From Lutibacter agarilyticus (lineage in GTDB: Bacteria > Bacteroidota > Bacteroidia > Flavobacteriales > Flavobacteriaceae), in contig NZ_FZNT01000004.1 of the NCBI RefSeq assembly GCF_900188235.1, positions 186,001 through 250,000 of the forward strand: a stretch of 64,000 bases of DNA, written 5' to 3'. The notes beneath the pieces were generated by a model. The model did no database searches. It was not told where the DNA came from and was given only the letters and a program-made list of their open reading frames with translations. Below, piece after piece: positions 1 to 10,944 of the stretch (positions are counted from its first letter, which is position 1; each line of letters begins with the position of its first letter). Made by a program: the position numbers and the translations under genes.

Positions 1-15
1 TTAAATTTATGTGTG

Positions 16-1206
16 TTAAACAACCTTGGTAATTTGTTTGTGCTGTTGATTTTTTTCAACTTGATTTATGATAGTTTCTACAGATAAATGTGAATACAAT
101 TTATCCTCAGGAGAATTCACACAATAATCTACCAATTGATCAATTGTTGAAGTTGCTACGTGCATTCTTGTATCAGATGAAGCATAATAAATGTAAACTT
201 TTCCATCTTCATCATCAATCCAACCATTTGAAAATACAACATTAGAAACATCTCCTAATCTTTCTTCCTTAAGAGGAGCCAATAAATGACCTCCAGGTTT
301 ATGAGTTACTATCCAAGGCTTCTCAAGATCTGTCATAAACATATACAACGTATATCTTAAACCAGCTGCTGTATTTCTAACACCATGTGCTAGATTCAAC
401 CATCCTTTTGATGTTTTAATTGGTGCTGGACCTAAGCCATTTTTTACTTCATAAATAGTATGATAGGTTTTTGCATCTACAATTTTCTCTTCTTTTACTT
501 CAGGGTTCTCAATGGTGTCAGACAGGCCAAATCCTATTCCCCCACCTTTTCCAGTGTCAATAAACCCATCTTGAGGACGCGTAAAAAAAGCGTACTTACC
601 TTCAACCAAATGCGGAAACAAAACTACGTTTCGTTGTTGACCAGTTGTTGAAATTAGGTCTGGTAAGCGTTCCCAACTTAATAGATCTTTTGTTCTTACA
701 ATTCCTGCATTGGCTACTGCTGTTGAAGTGTCTCCATCAGGTGAAGATGGATCTTTACGCTCACTACAAAACACACCATAAATCCAACCATCATCATGTT
801 GTGTTAAACGCATATCATAAACGTTTGTATCAAAATCACCTACAATTTGAGGGATTGTAATTGGTTTATCCCAAAACTTAAAATTATCTACACCATTTGG
901 GCTTTCAGCAATTGAAAAAAATGATTTTCTATCATTACCTTCTACTCTTACTACCAATAAATATTTACCATTAAGTTTTATTGCCCCTGCATTAAACGTT
1001 GCATTAAAACCAATACGTTCCATAAAATAAGGATTAGTTTCAGGGTTGTAATCAAAACGCCATTCTAAAGGAATATGATCTCTGGTTAAAATTGGATTTT
1101 CGTATTTATTATATATTCCATTTGTGCTAAATAACATTTTATTTTGCTCTACAACTAACTCCTTGTAGTTGTCTTCTATATGTTCTATACGTTTTAAATA
1201 ATTCAT
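16..1206 (-). CDS. GH130 4-O-beta-D-mannosyl-D-glucose phosphorylase
   Basis: This 396-residue cytoplasmic protein (no signal peptide) resembles GH130 subfamily 1, whose members use phosphate to split Man-beta-1,4-Glc into mannose 1-phosphate and glucose. What is seen: a five-bladed-propeller type sequence with the conserved [13 protein letters not shown] stretch (about 63-75), and VYDMRLT with Asp131 where the family's catalytic acid is expected. Length fits the family. It is the last mannan gene visible and follows two secreted GH26 enzymes, so it probably handles the disaccharide after import. In known pathways mannobiose is first epimerised to mannosyl-glucose; no epimerase gene is seen here, but the locus may continue left of the window. 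Confidence 0.9.
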   Translation of the reverse strand: MNYLKRIEHIEDNYKELVVEQNKMLFSTNGIYNKYENPILTRDHIPLEWRFDYNPETNPYFMERIGFNATFNAGAIKLNGKYLLVVRVEGNDRKSFFSIAESPNGVDNFKFWDKPITIPQIVGDFDTNVYDMRLTQHDDGWIYGVFCSERKDPSSPDGDTSTAVANAGIVRTKDLLSWERLPDLISTTGQQRNVVLFPHLVEGKYAFFTRPQDGFIDTGKGGGIGFGLSDTIENPEVKEEKIVDAKTYHTIYEVKNGLGPAPIKTSKGWLNLAHGVRNTAAGLRYTLYMFMTDLEKPWIVTHKPGGHLLAPLKEERLGDVSNVVFSNGWIDDEDGKVYIYYASSDTRMHVATSTIDQLVDYCVNSPEDKLYSHLSVETIINQVEKNQQHKQITKVV

Positions 1207-1238
1207 TTCAATATATTTTTAAATATTTTATACTTTTT

Positions 1239-2336
1239 CTAATTGATATCGTCTAATAATAATATCTGCTCATCATTTTTAAATTTCAAAAAATCTGGCA
1301 ATGATGGATGTCCTTTGTATGGCACATAAAAATGAGTGGTATCATGATTACGCCAAACCATTACATATGATATTTTTTTAATAAGTTCTTTTTGCTTAAG
1401 TATTGGTAACAACTCTTGAGAGTACCAATTTTGATGTTCCAATTTATCAAATCCAGTTTCGGTAAACGCTGCTAGTTTACTTTTCTTCTCTGCAACATTT
1501 GCAACAATTTCTAATTTATTAACTGCCGCATCTAACCCTTCGCCTCCAGGCTGAAAATCGTAATAATTATCCATTGCCATAATATCTACATAAGCATCAC
1601 CTGGATACCATTTTAAATATTCTTCTTCAGAATGAAACTGCCTATCTGGAGAATATGCAATTAAAAGATTGTTTAAACCTTTTTCATTTCTTAAATAATT
1701 CACAGTAAATTGAAACAGTTTTTTATATTGTTCATTATCACAAAAATCTTCACCCCACCAAAACCAATTGCCATTCATTTCGTGCCAAGGTCTAAAAATG
1801 ATTGGAACTAAACTTCCATCTGTTCTTTTTAAACCTCTTAGAAAAGCACTAAAAAGATCCAATTTATAAATCAATTCTTGGTGATTTTCACCTCCAGGAA
1901 TTAACGTATTTACCATGTCAATTTCTTTAAACCAAGAGTTTATACTATCATTTAAAAAGGAAGGGTGCCAACTAATGGTATTTATTGCCCCAATTGAGTC
2001 TCCTTTTACAATTAATTTTTTAATATGATCAAATGGGACTTTATCTATATTTAAAGAATCTCCTATATGACCAATATCCCAACCTAAAATTGCAGGATAA
2101 CTTCCTGTTGCTTTTTTTACATCAGATTGTAAATACGCACCGCCATCATATCTCCAACCTATTCCATAAGCCAAATCATCCTGATGACCAAATAAAACCC
2201 CTTTATCATTTAGTTTATTTAACTTACTTAACAATAAGATTGCAGGAGTTTCCTTTCTACTTTCTACTTTTTTAGCTGGTTGCGAACAACTTAAAACTAT
2301 AAAAGATAAAATTATAATTTTTATTAATTTTCCCAT
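1239..2336 (-). CDS. GH26 endo-beta-1,4-mannanase, lipoprotein
   Basis: A 365-residue secreted mannan-cleaving enzyme of glycoside hydrolase family 26. The N terminus is a lipoprotein signal peptide with the lipid-bearing Cys at about residue 17 (VLSC). The catalytic (beta/alpha)8 domain fills the rest: HEMNGNWFWWGE carries the acid/base Glu186 and FTETGF the nucleophile Glu293. It lies 15 bp after the second GH26 gene and 32 bp before the GH130 gene, so it is part of the susC operon. As a lone catalytic domain it is the simpler of the two GH26 enzymes; it may act in the periplasm on short oligomers, but this is inference. Family assignment is firm; exact specificity is not. Confidence 0.92.
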   Translation of the reverse strand: MGKLIKIIILSFIVLSCSQPAKKVESRKETPAILLLSKLNKLNDKGVLFGHQDDLAYGIGWRYDGGAYLQSDVKKATGSYPAILGWDIGHIGDSLNIDKVPFDHIKKLIVKGDSIGAINTISWHPSFLNDSINSWFKEIDMVNTLIPGGENHQELIYKLDLFSAFLRGLKRTDGSLVPIIFRPWHEMNGNWFWWGEDFCDNEQYKKLFQFTVNYLRNEKGLNNLLIAYSPDRQFHSEEEYLKWYPGDAYVDIMAMDNYYDFQPGGEGLDAAVNKLEIVANVAEKKSKLAAFTETGFDKLEHQNWYSQELLPILKQKELIKKISYVMVWRNHDTTHFYVPYKGHPSLPDFLKFKNDEQILLLDDIN

Positions 2337-2351
2337 TTCTAAATTGGTAAT

Positions 2352-4298
2352 TTAATTATAAACCGAAAGAGTCTTAACTTCTTCCTGAAACAATGTTGTT
2401 GAACTATTTTTAAAATCTACAAAGTCATCTTTAACCGTTGTTGAACTGTTATTATTTGGAATAAACAAATCATTTTGAGAAGATTTCCAAGGTGCATTAA
2501 ACCAAGCAAGTACCCAAGCAATTCTTATGTCTGTTCCACCTTGTTCAATAGCTGTTAATATATTTGAAGTCCAAAACTTAGGTGAAAGATTAATGTAATT
2601 ATTTTTACCCGTTTCTGTTAAAGCAGCAACTTTTCCGTGATTGTATGCGAAATTTGATAATTGAATTAAATTATCTTTTAAGCTTGATGAGCCTGAGTCA
2701 TACATATCAATCCCTACTATATCTACATAGGCATCTCCAGGATAATAACTTTCATTTAATTGTTGATTTGGAGACCATCCAAATAACACCAAATTTGTTC
2801 TTTCTTTAATATAATCTACGGCCAACCTATAAAAATCAACATACAGTTGAGAAGAATGGTTTGTAGCTTTTGAACCCCACCAAAACCAATCGCCATCCAT
2901 TTCGTGAAATAACCTAAATACAACAGGGAAACCTAAATCATTGTTGATGATATCAATTAATTGATCTAGTTCATCATAAAACCAAGCTTGAGACCCATTG
3001 TTATCTTTTACCACATCATACATTAAACTTTTGTCTGTACTTGAAGTTATATCATTCAAATAAATTTTGTGATCTGTTTTACTTTGTTGGTGAAAATCAA
3101 ATGTTACTATAGATCCGTTATCATAGGCATGTTTAGCCTCATTGATATGAATTTGTTTTTGCTCAGTTATTTTATACAACATATAATGTGGATCTATTCC
3201 ATAAACTGCAGGGTGATCACCTGTAACATCTTTACAGTCTGAAGTATTTACATTATCACTAATACTATTAAGTTGAAATGAAAGAGGAAACTCTTGCCCA
3301 AAAGCAAATTGACTACTATTGGCTATAGAAGCAATATTGGTATATAAATTTTTTGTCATTGCAGAAGCATCAACATCTACAGGCTTATATTCGCCTTGAT
3401 GTCTAATTTCTACATTCATTTCATCTGTAGCTGTTTCATTTGAGGAATCAATAACTTTTAACGTAATTGCATGTGTCCCTAACGGTAAATTAACAGTTGT
3501 CATTTCTGTTGAAGCTATAACGGTATTGTCTAATAACCATTCAAAACTTTTTATAGGAGCTTCAACATCTGAAGAATTTGAGCCGTCTAAATTAACGGAG
3601 CCTTCTGATTCACTTGATGAGATAAGGACTAATTTATCTGGACCTGCATTTGCTATAGGTTTGTTATTTTCTGCTATAATTATTTTAACAGTATATGTTT
3701 TTTTTGTAATCCCATCTTTTTTAAGATCATAATTGATTGGGTTACTAAAATTGTTTTTTGTTTCATTGGATACTTGTTTTGTGCTGCCAATATATAATTC
3801 GCCATCTTCGCTTACCGTAAATTTAGCTGTTAAGTTTTCAAGTTCTGTCCCTGACGGAACAGTTGCCTCTATATCTAATTCACTTATTGAAAATGTAACA
3901 CTGTTTAATTCAACAACACTAAAAGTTAAAATTTTTGATTCAGAATTTATGATTACGGTATATGTTGTTCGTGATCCGTCTTCTGCCTCAACTGTATATT
4001 TTAATGGATTTGAAAAATCATTTTTACTTACACCTGAATTTTGTTGCGTACTACCAACAAATATTTTAGCTTTTGCAGATATTGAGAAAACAGCAGTTAA
4101 ATTTGTAACATCAATATCTTCCGTTAAAATAGTTTCAACATTATTATTTGATGAAATAGTAAAAGTGCTTGATACATCTTTTATTGAAAAACTTATCAAT
4201 TTAGATTCGCTACTTTTCTCAACAGTTTCATCATCCTCTTTTGTACAGGCAGCTACCACTATAAAAAACAGTACTATAATTTTTATATAATATTTCAT
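2352..4298 (-). CDS. Multidomain GH26 beta-mannanase, lipoprotein
   Basis: A 648-residue lipoprotein (Cys18 in VVAAC). After the signal come two tandem repeats of about 85 residues (roughly 35-118 and 120-208). Both contain a 'GST..Q....KN.FSNP..Y' core and end in a TYTV strand, like DUF5018-type beta domains. A PKD-like Ig domain follows (about 213-298, PIANAGPDK...). The C-terminal half is a GH26 catalytic domain with HEMDGDWFWWG (acid/base Glu466) and LTETGK (nucleophile Glu562). The spacer domains would hold the enzyme away from the outer membrane, so this is likely the surface endo-mannanase. It sits between the glycan-binding protein and the smaller GH26 in the same operon. Confidence 0.92.
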   Translation of the reverse strand: MKYYIKIIVLFFIVVAACTKEDDETVEKSSESKLISFSIKDVSSTFTISSNNNVETILTEDIDVTNLTAVFSISAKAKIFVGSTQQNSGVSKNDFSNPLKYTVEAEDGSRTTYTVIINSESKILTFSVVELNSVTFSISELDIEATVPSGTELENLTAKFTVSEDGELYIGSTKQVSNETKNNFSNPINYDLKKDGITKKTYTVKIIIAENNKPIANAGPDKLVLISSSESEGSVNLDGSNSSDVEAPIKSFEWLLDNTVIASTEMTTVNLPLGTHAITLKVIDSSNETATDEMNVEIRHQGEYKPVDVDASAMTKNLYTNIASIANSSQFAFGQEFPLSFQLNSISDNVNTSDCKDVTGDHPAVYGIDPHYMLYKITEQKQIHINEAKHAYDNGSIVTFDFHQQSKTDHKIYLNDITSSTDKSLMYDVVKDNNGSQAWFYDELDQLIDIINNDLGFPVVFRLFHEMDGDWFWWGSKATNHSSQLYVDFYRLAVDYIKERTNLVLFGWSPNQQLNESYYPGDAYVDIVGIDMYDSGSSSLKDNLIQLSNFAYNHGKVAALTETGKNNYINLSPKFWTSNILTAIEQGGTDIRIAWVLAWFNAPWKSSQNDLFIPNNNSSTTVKDDFVDFKNSSTTLFQEEVKTLSVYN

Positions 4299-4382
4299 TT
4301 CAAATACTTTATTTTATAATTAAATTTTAAACAGAGCATAATAAAATTATGCTCTGTTTAAATCAAAATCAAACACAAAAAA

Positions 4383-6065
4383 CTAATAACGAGCTCCTTC
4401 TGTTATTACCATTTCATCAATACTAACTGTTACTTCATTGCTTCCTGCTCTTCCAACAATTACCTCAATTCTATCAAACGGTACATCAAAAGCAAATCTA
4501 GTTTTTGACTTATAATGTGCTCCTAAATCTGTGCTATCATCACTCCAATTTTCCATATCTGTATTAAATAAGCTAAATTGAAATGTTTGCCAATCTTTTG
4601 AAGTATTTGGGAAGAATTTTTGAACCATTACTAACTGCTCATCATATTGATACATTCTTACAATTATATATTGCTGTGCATCTATAGAATTTACAGCAAA
4701 TGATAGGTAAGGATCTTCATATAAAGATAAATCTACACTCGACATATCTGTTGAAATTGTTTGTCCCCAGTAAGCTCCCCAGCCTCCTAAAGAACCATCA
4801 TCAACATATGTGAAAAAATTATCACCATAAAAAGGTTCTATAGCATCTTTTCTGAAATCCAATGAACCTATTACTTCGCTTCCATTCATAACATCTGGCC
4901 AGTTTTCAGTATCTTCAAACCCCATAACTACTATTTTTGCAGGTTTTGACGAACCACCAATTACATCTCCAATATCCTGACTACCATCATACTGTCCTTC
5001 AGTTATTTTTACAAATGCAATATCTAAATCTTGATTTGTACCAGCATTACCAGCCTTAAATCCTAATTTAGGTTTAAAATCACCCGAGTTAAATTCTCCA
5101 CCTTCCCAATTAGATTTAAGTGGTTGCGAAATAATAACCCATTCTCCTCCTGTATCAAATCCATATCCAAAATGTCTCCAATTTCCAGCTTGGTCTTCCA
5201 TTTGAAAATAACCACCGCTTCCTACAGGAGTTCTTACTGCAAAAGTTAAATAAGGTGTTACAATACCACTAATATCAGGAACTTCATTTGATGTCATTTC
5301 TCCTGTTGCTTTATCCCAACCATATCCTGGCGCTCTTAAAGAAAAGTAATTAGCTGTTTTTCCTAATACATCTCCATTCTCAACACTTGCAGTTGGCTCA
5401 CCAATATATTCATGTGTACCATCAGCAAAATCCCAAATCACAACTTCTTCATAAGTTATAAATGGATAAATCACATTTACTTTTTCAACTGTTGGAACAT
5501 CATTTTTTGCTAAACTTACAAAGTCAACATCAACTAAATCACCTGCTTTTAAATCCAATCCAGCTACAGAAACTATAATGGCATTCTGTCCTTTTGAAAC
5601 AACAGCCGCAGTTTCTCCATCAATTAAAATTTCATCTAATAAATCTACATTCTCACCCGTAACAATAAATGTTAAACCTACTTGTATATCACTTACTTCT
5701 GATACCGATGATTCTGGTATTATAGGTACAAATTTTTCTGAAGTTGAATACGTTTGTCTATACTCGTTAGAAACGATTATTGGAGCACCGTCAACTGACA
5801 TAGTTCTTGGAACCTGTATTGTTAAGGACTGCTCATCAGCTGAAACTTGTAAATTATCTCCTTTGGTCTCACCAAAGTATACACTTTTCACTTGTGTAAA
5901 ATTTCCTTTTAAAGTAATAGTACTTGAAAGTACATCGTTATAAGAACTTACGCTCGAAATTTCTGGTATTGGCCAGAGGATATCATATTCAGTATCATCT
6001 TGACAGCTAGTAAATCCAGCTAAAAATAATACCATCACAATTGTATTTATGAAATATTTTTTCAT
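4383..6065 (-). CDS. Surface glycan-binding lipoprotein with IPT/TIG domains (SusE/F position)
   Basis: A 560-residue lipoprotein (Cys21 in GFTSC). Residues about 35-200 look like two IPT/TIG immunoglobulin-like domains, with the 'I.G.....V..V.FG' style strands seen in SusE/F-position proteins. The C-terminal part, rich in Trp, Gly and Tyr, has the look of a beta-sandwich carbohydrate-binding region with many aromatic residues. It has no catalytic signature. The place directly after SusD is the usual slot for a surface glycan-binding protein that gathers polysaccharide for the SusCD complex. Function is inferred from position and architecture; the binding domain itself was not matched to a named family. 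Confidence 0.8.
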   Translation of the reverse strand: MKKYFINTIVMVLFLAGFTSCQDDTEYDILWPIPEISSVSSYNDVLSSTITLKGNFTQVKSVYFGETKGDNLQVSADEQSLTIQVPRTMSVDGAPIIVSNEYRQTYSTSEKFVPIIPESSVSEVSDIQVGLTFIVTGENVDLLDEILIDGETAAVVSKGQNAIIVSVAGLDLKAGDLVDVDFVSLAKNDVPTVEKVNVIYPFITYEEVVIWDFADGTHEYIGEPTASVENGDVLGKTANYFSLRAPGYGWDKATGEMTSNEVPDISGIVTPYLTFAVRTPVGSGGYFQMEDQAGNWRHFGYGFDTGGEWVIISQPLKSNWEGGEFNSGDFKPKLGFKAGNAGTNQDLDIAFVKITEGQYDGSQDIGDVIGGSSKPAKIVVMGFEDTENWPDVMNGSEVIGSLDFRKDAIEPFYGDNFFTYVDDGSLGGWGAYWGQTISTDMSSVDLSLYEDPYLSFAVNSIDAQQYIIVRMYQYDEQLVMVQKFFPNTSKDWQTFQFSLFNTDMENWSDDSTDLGAHYKSKTRFAFDVPFDRIEVIVGRAGSNEVTVSIDEMVITEGARY

Positions 6066-6084
6066 TTTATTCTGTTTTATTTTA

Positions 6085-7677
6085 TTAATAGCCTTTATTT
6101 TGTTCTAACCCAAAAGTATTTACATCTGCTAATGGAATTGGTAATAATCCATCGTGAGATTCGTAATTTCCAGTTTCAGGTAATAAATCAATTTTTCCCG
6201 TTCTTATAATATCAAAATATCTGATACCTTCAAGTGCTAACTCTAAACGTCTTTCATTCCAAATATCTTCAAGTAAATCATCTCCAGTACTTGTTACTTC
6301 TGGAACTGAAGCGCCTGGATATATATCAAATGTAAATCCTGATTTTTGACCCAATGCTGAACCTAATGGAAAAGTACTTCCTTCTGCTCTTGTTCTAATC
6401 ATATTTAAATACAAACGAGCATCGCTCTCCATTCCTTTCATATAAGCAGCTTCAGCATGCATTAGTAAAACTTCAGCATAACGAATAACTCTTTTATTAT
6501 TTGGTTGGTTATTATGATTCCCATTTCTTGCATCAGGAGCTAAAGCATATTTTCTATTTAATCTACAGCTAGTTACAAAGTCTTTAGTACTACTGTGTTC
6601 TAAAGTCCAAACTTGTTTTTCCCAACTTTGCTTAACCCCATATAAAACATCAAATTCTTGACCGTAAATTGTTGATTCTCTACGTGGATCTTTATCTCCA
6701 TATGCATTGTATAATGCATCTGTTGGAAGATTAAAACACCATCCCCAATCATCACGGTTCCCCATTTGAACTACTGTTGTATTACCTACACTTTCTCCCC
6801 ATTCATTATTGGTAGTTTCGTGTTGTACTTCAAAAATTGATTCATTATTATTTTCACCATCTTGTTCAAAAATTGAAGCAAAATTAGCAGCTAATGAATA
6901 TTCACCTGAATTGATAATATCATTTGTTAAGTTGTAAACTTCATTCCAATTGGTCATTACATCAACTGTATGTCCTGACGAAGCAGCTAAAACTGTATTG
7001 TTGGCATATGATGTTTCTTGAATTAAAGCTCTTGCTTTTAAAGCCATAGCAGCACCTTTAGTAACTCTACCTAAATCATTTGCATTGTAACTACCTTTTT
7101 TAGGAAGTACTGCAATTGCATCATCTAAATCTTTTTTAATAAGCGCATACACTTCTGCAACCGACGCTCTTGGCTCTATAAGGTCATCAACTGAATAATC
7201 TGCAGTTACTAACGGAACTCCACCAAACAAAGAAACAAGTTTAGAATAAGAATATGCTCTTAAAAATTTTGCTTCTCCAATTATTCTTTCTTTTAACTCT
7301 TCATCAAAAGTAGCTTCAGGTAATGAATTAATAATCTCATTAGTTCTAACAATTCCTGTGTACAATAACGACCAAGTTCCTGAAGAAACCCCATTTCCTG
7401 CATTTGCAGTAAAATCTCGTACATATTGACGTTCAGCCCAGTCAAATAAATCACTACCTCCTTTTAAGGCATCATCTGACATTAAATCACCATATACAAA
7501 GTATTCATCCTTCGACATTGTTGAGTAGCAAGCATTTAAACCTGCTAGTGCGTTTTCAGGATTATTAAAATATGACTCTGCTGTTTGAGTCCCTATATTC
7601 TCCAAGTCCAAGTCGGTACAAGAAGACATTGTGAAAAATACAATCGTAAAAAGGGACATAAATTTGAAATATTTCAT
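6085..7677 (-). CDS. susD: SusD/RagB-family nutrient-binding lipoprotein
   Basis: A 530-residue outer-membrane lipoprotein (Cys20 in MSSC) with the typical SusD pattern: an early NPENALAGLNACYS helix, the AKFLRAYSYSKLVSLFGGVPLV segment (split here around residues 135-157), then a C-terminal RagB/SusD domain with RYAEVLLMHAEA and ERRLELALEG. SusD forms a lid on the SusC barrel and binds the incoming oligosaccharide. It lies 19 bp after susC, in the same operon. The substrate is inferred to be beta-mannan oligosaccharide from the neighbouring GH26 and GH130 genes. Confidence 0.95.
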   Translation of the reverse strand: MKYFKFMSLFTIVFFTMSSCTDLDLENIGTQTAESYFNNPENALAGLNACYSTMSKDEYFVYGDLMSDDALKGGSDLFDWAERQYVRDFTANAGNGVSSGTWSLLYTGIVRTNEIINSLPEATFDEELKERIIGEAKFLRAYSYSKLVSLFGGVPLVTADYSVDDLIEPRASVAEVYALIKKDLDDAIAVLPKKGSYNANDLGRVTKGAAMALKARALIQETSYANNTVLAASSGHTVDVMTNWNEVYNLTNDIINSGEYSLAANFASIFEQDGENNNESIFEVQHETTNNEWGESVGNTTVVQMGNRDDWGWCFNLPTDALYNAYGDKDPRRESTIYGQEFDVLYGVKQSWEKQVWTLEHSSTKDFVTSCRLNRKYALAPDARNGNHNNQPNNKRVIRYAEVLLMHAEAAYMKGMESDARLYLNMIRTRAEGSTFPLGSALGQKSGFTFDIYPGASVPEVTSTGDDLLEDIWNERRLELALEGIRYFDIIRTGKIDLLPETGNYESHDGLLPIPLADVNTFGLEQNKGY

Positions 7678-7696
7678 ATCTATATTATTTTTTTAA

Positions 7697-10600
7697 TTAA
7701 AATGTTACGTTTACACCAAAATAGTAATATCTTGGTTGAGGGTAGTTTCCTAAGTCAACTCCAATACCCAAACTTGAATTATCACTATTTGCATCATGAG
7801 TTAAATCACCAATTTCAGGATCATACCCTTTATAATCTGTAAAGGTTAACAAGTTTTGACCTGACATATAAAAACGAACTTTAGTTAAAAAGCTTTTTTC
7901 ATAAACTGAAGCTGGTAATGAATATCCAATTTGAAGGTTTCTTAATTTTAAATAAGACCCGTTTTCAACATATCTATCTGAAAAACGTGTATTATTATTT
8001 GTATCAGATAATGTAGCTCTAGGCTCAGTTCCATTAGGATTATTTACTGGGTGAAAACGATCCATTCTTGAAGCAAATGCGTTGGTATAATCTTTAACCT
8101 CTAAAGTGAAGATTCCCATTCCATTTACAATTTCAGTTCCAGAAACTCCGAAAAAATCTCCAGATAAATCAAAACCTTTATACTCCATACTAAAGTTAAA
8201 TCCATAAGAAAAATCAGGTGTACCAGATCCCAATTTAGTACGGTCATCAGCATCTATTAATCCGTTATTATTATTATCAACAAATACTACATCACCTACT
8301 CTAGCATCAGGTTGAATAGGATCTCCTCCTTCACTTACATATGCATCAACTTCATCCTGTGTTCTAAAAATACCGTTTGTTTGGTACCCATAAAAATAAG
8401 CGATCTCATGCCCTTTTTCAGTTCTTGTGGTATATCCTAATTTATCTATGTAACCACCATCTAAATATGCGTTTGTATCAGAATTTAATTTTACAACTTC
8501 ATTTTTAATTGCCGTAAAATTTGCTCCAACATTAAATTTAAATTTATCATATGTTTTACCATAATTAGCTGAAAACTCAAACCCTTTATTAGACATTGTA
8601 CCAATATTTGCGTTTGGTCTATCTTTTGGATAGTAACCAGGAAGTGAAACACGGGTAATCATATCTTCCGTATTTTTAATAAAATAATCAGCAGTAATAG
8701 CTAAGTCTCCATTTAAAAAACCTGCATCTAAACCAATATTAGTAGTTTCAATTACTTCCCACTTTAAATCTGGTGTTGGAATATTTGTAGCTGTTCCTCC
8801 TTTATAAGGAATCCCATTAAACACATAGTACATTCCATAGTTTCCAATATTCGCAACATCAGAACCTGCTTGCGCACTAGCTTCATTTCCTACTTGCCCC
8901 CATCCAACTCTAAACTTTAATACTGAAAACACATCTAAATTCTGAATAAACTCTTCTTCATCCAATTTCCAAGATGCTCCAACCGATGGAAAAAGCCCCC
9001 ATTTATTGTCTCCTGAAAATTTACTTGAACCATCATAACGTACAGTACCTGTAATCATATATTTATTCTTAAAAGAATAAAAAGCACGCGCAAAAAACGA
9101 TTGAGTTGAAGATTGCCCTTGATATGCACCTAATTGTTCCTTATAAGAACTAGCCAAATTTAAATAACGCAAATCACTATCTTCTGGCACATTAATACCA
9201 ACACCACTAAATCCGTCATTTTCATTAAAAGAAGACTCTTGACCTAATGTAGCAATCAACTTATGAACATCATTAAATGTTTTATTATAATTTAAAACAT
9301 TGATCCAAGTTCTACTAAACCATTCACCTCTTCCTTCATATAATTCACTATCAGCTCTATAAAAATTTTCATTTAAATAGTAACTTGGCGCATAATTTTT
9401 ACTGTGAGTAAACCCTTTTGAAATATTAATGGTGCTTTTAAAATCTAACCCTTCAGTAATATTAATATCTAACCAACTTCTTAAACCATAAGAATTTGTA
9501 GCATTATCACCATATTGCAATTCATGAACTGCCCACAAAGGGTTTTGGCCCAAAGTTGTTCCTGTTGAAATATAGTTACCTTCATCATCAATACCTCTAT
9601 CCATAGGGCTCGTTTTTAAACCTAATGGCACAGGCCCACTATATAATCCTTGTGGTATGTTTCCATTTTCCTTATGAAATAGATTTATTTGCATACCTGC
9701 TTTAATTCTTTTACTGAATTGAAAATCTAACTTTGACTGTAACATGTATTTTTCAAAATCAGTATTTTTAACCAATCCATCTTCCGTAAAATAAGAACCA
9801 CTAATAGCATACATTAAGCTTCTATCTTCATTGTTTGCATCATTAAAACCACCTCTAACACTTAAGTTGTAATTATTTTGTGAAGCGTTTCTAAAAATTT
9901 CATCTTGCCAATTAGTTCCAACTGAATTATTTGCAAGTACATAGTTTATTCTTGTTTCTAAATCTGTTGGAATAGAAATTCCATCATTCGCAGCTGCTTC
10001 TAATATTAAGCTACCCTGTTGATTGGCATTTAACATATCAACTTGATTAGGAACTTCTCCATAACCATAATAACTGTTAAAAGAAAAAACAGGCTTGCTT
10101 GAAGCTTTTCCAGATTTAGTAGTAACAATTACAACTCCATTTGCTCCCTTATTACCATATATAGCAGTTGAAGATGCATCTTTTAATATCTCTACACTTT
10201 GGATATCTTCAGGAGCTATATGTTCCATACTTGTACCTGAAGGTATACCATCAATTACATATAATGGGTCAGAATTATTTGTACTACTTACCCCTCTAAT
10301 TCTAACTTTTAATCCTGCACCTGGTTCACCCGAGCTTTTAGTAATATTTACACCAGCTACACGACCTTGTATTGCTTGTAAAGGTTGATTTGAAGCAAAG
10401 TTTTCAAAAACCTCTCCTTTTACTTGAGCTACAGAACCAGTTAAATCACTCTTTTTCATGGTACCATAACCAACAACTACCACCTCATCAAGTCCCACTA
10501 AATCCGTTTTTAAAACAATGTTAATTGTAGACTTTCCGTCTACCTTAATTTCTTGGGTAGTAAACCCCATAAATGAAAATGTCAAAATTTCTTGACCACT

Positions 10601-10798
10601 ACTTAAATTAATAGTATAATTACCATCAAAATCAGTTGTTGTACCTTGTGACATTCCTTTAATTACAACAGTAACACCAGGCAAAGGTTGATTACTCTCA
10701 TCAGTAACCACACCAGTTAAAACTTTTTCTTGTCCAATTGAAACCCAAGAGGAAGCTAGAAAGAGCATCATTAAAATAAATCGAAGATTTTTTTTCAT
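7697..10798 (-). CDS. susC: SusC/RagA-family TonB-dependent outer-membrane transporter
   Basis: A 1033-residue TonB-dependent receptor. It starts with a signal peptide, then a carboxypeptidase-regulatory-like domain (about 25-105, VLTGVVTDE to the GFTTQEI region). A plug domain follows with the conserved DEVVVVGYGTMKKSDLTGS stretch (about 104-122) and the IRG / LYVIDGIP / AIYGNKGANGVVIVTTK motifs. The rest is a 22-strand type barrel ending in an aromatic residue (NVTF). It imports oligosaccharides captured by SusD using TonB energy. It is the first gene of the mannan operon, with a good Bacteroidota promoter about 145 bp upstream and putative AraC operators beside that promoter. Confidence 0.96.
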   Translation of the reverse strand: MKKNLRFILMMLFLASSWVSIGQEKVLTGVVTDESNQPLPGVTVVIKGMSQGTTTDFDGNYTINLSSGQEILTFSFMGFTTQEIKVDGKSTINIVLKTDLVGLDEVVVVGYGTMKKSDLTGSVAQVKGEVFENFASNQPLQAIQGRVAGVNITKSSGEPGAGLKVRIRGVSSTNNSDPLYVIDGIPSGTSMEHIAPEDIQSVEILKDASSTAIYGNKGANGVVIVTTKSGKASSKPVFSFNSYYGYGEVPNQVDMLNANQQGSLILEAAANDGISIPTDLETRINYVLANNSVGTNWQDEIFRNASQNNYNLSVRGGFNDANNEDRSLMYAISGSYFTEDGLVKNTDFEKYMLQSKLDFQFSKRIKAGMQINLFHKENGNIPQGLYSGPVPLGLKTSPMDRGIDDEGNYISTGTTLGQNPLWAVHELQYGDNATNSYGLRSWLDINITEGLDFKSTINISKGFTHSKNYAPSYYLNENFYRADSELYEGRGEWFSRTWINVLNYNKTFNDVHKLIATLGQESSFNENDGFSGVGINVPEDSDLRYLNLASSYKEQLGAYQGQSSTQSFFARAFYSFKNKYMITGTVRYDGSSKFSGDNKWGLFPSVGASWKLDEEEFIQNLDVFSVLKFRVGWGQVGNEASAQAGSDVANIGNYGMYYVFNGIPYKGGTATNIPTPDLKWEVIETTNIGLDAGFLNGDLAITADYFIKNTEDMITRVSLPGYYPKDRPNANIGTMSNKGFEFSANYGKTYDKFKFNVGANFTAIKNEVVKLNSDTNAYLDGGYIDKLGYTTRTEKGHEIAYFYGYQTNGIFRTQDEVDAYVSEGGDPIQPDARVGDVVFVDNNNNGLIDADDRTKLGSGTPDFSYGFNFSMEYKGFDLSGDFFGVSGTEIVNGMGIFTLEVKDYTNAFASRMDRFHPVNNPNGTEPRATLSDTNNNTRFSDRYVENGSYLKLRNLQIGYSLPASVYEKSFLTKVRFYMSGQNLLTFTDYKGYDPEIGDLTHDANSDNSSLGIGVDLGNYPQPRYYYFGVNVTF

Positions 10799-10944
10799 AA
10801 TAAATAATAAATTTGGTTTTAAGGCTTATGAAATAACTATTGTTTTTAAGCTGTTAAGTTGATTATCATAAACCTTCTTTTTAAATAATTAATTGTTTGT
10901 TTGATTTCAAATTACTTACAGAAACTATAAATAAATGATACTAT

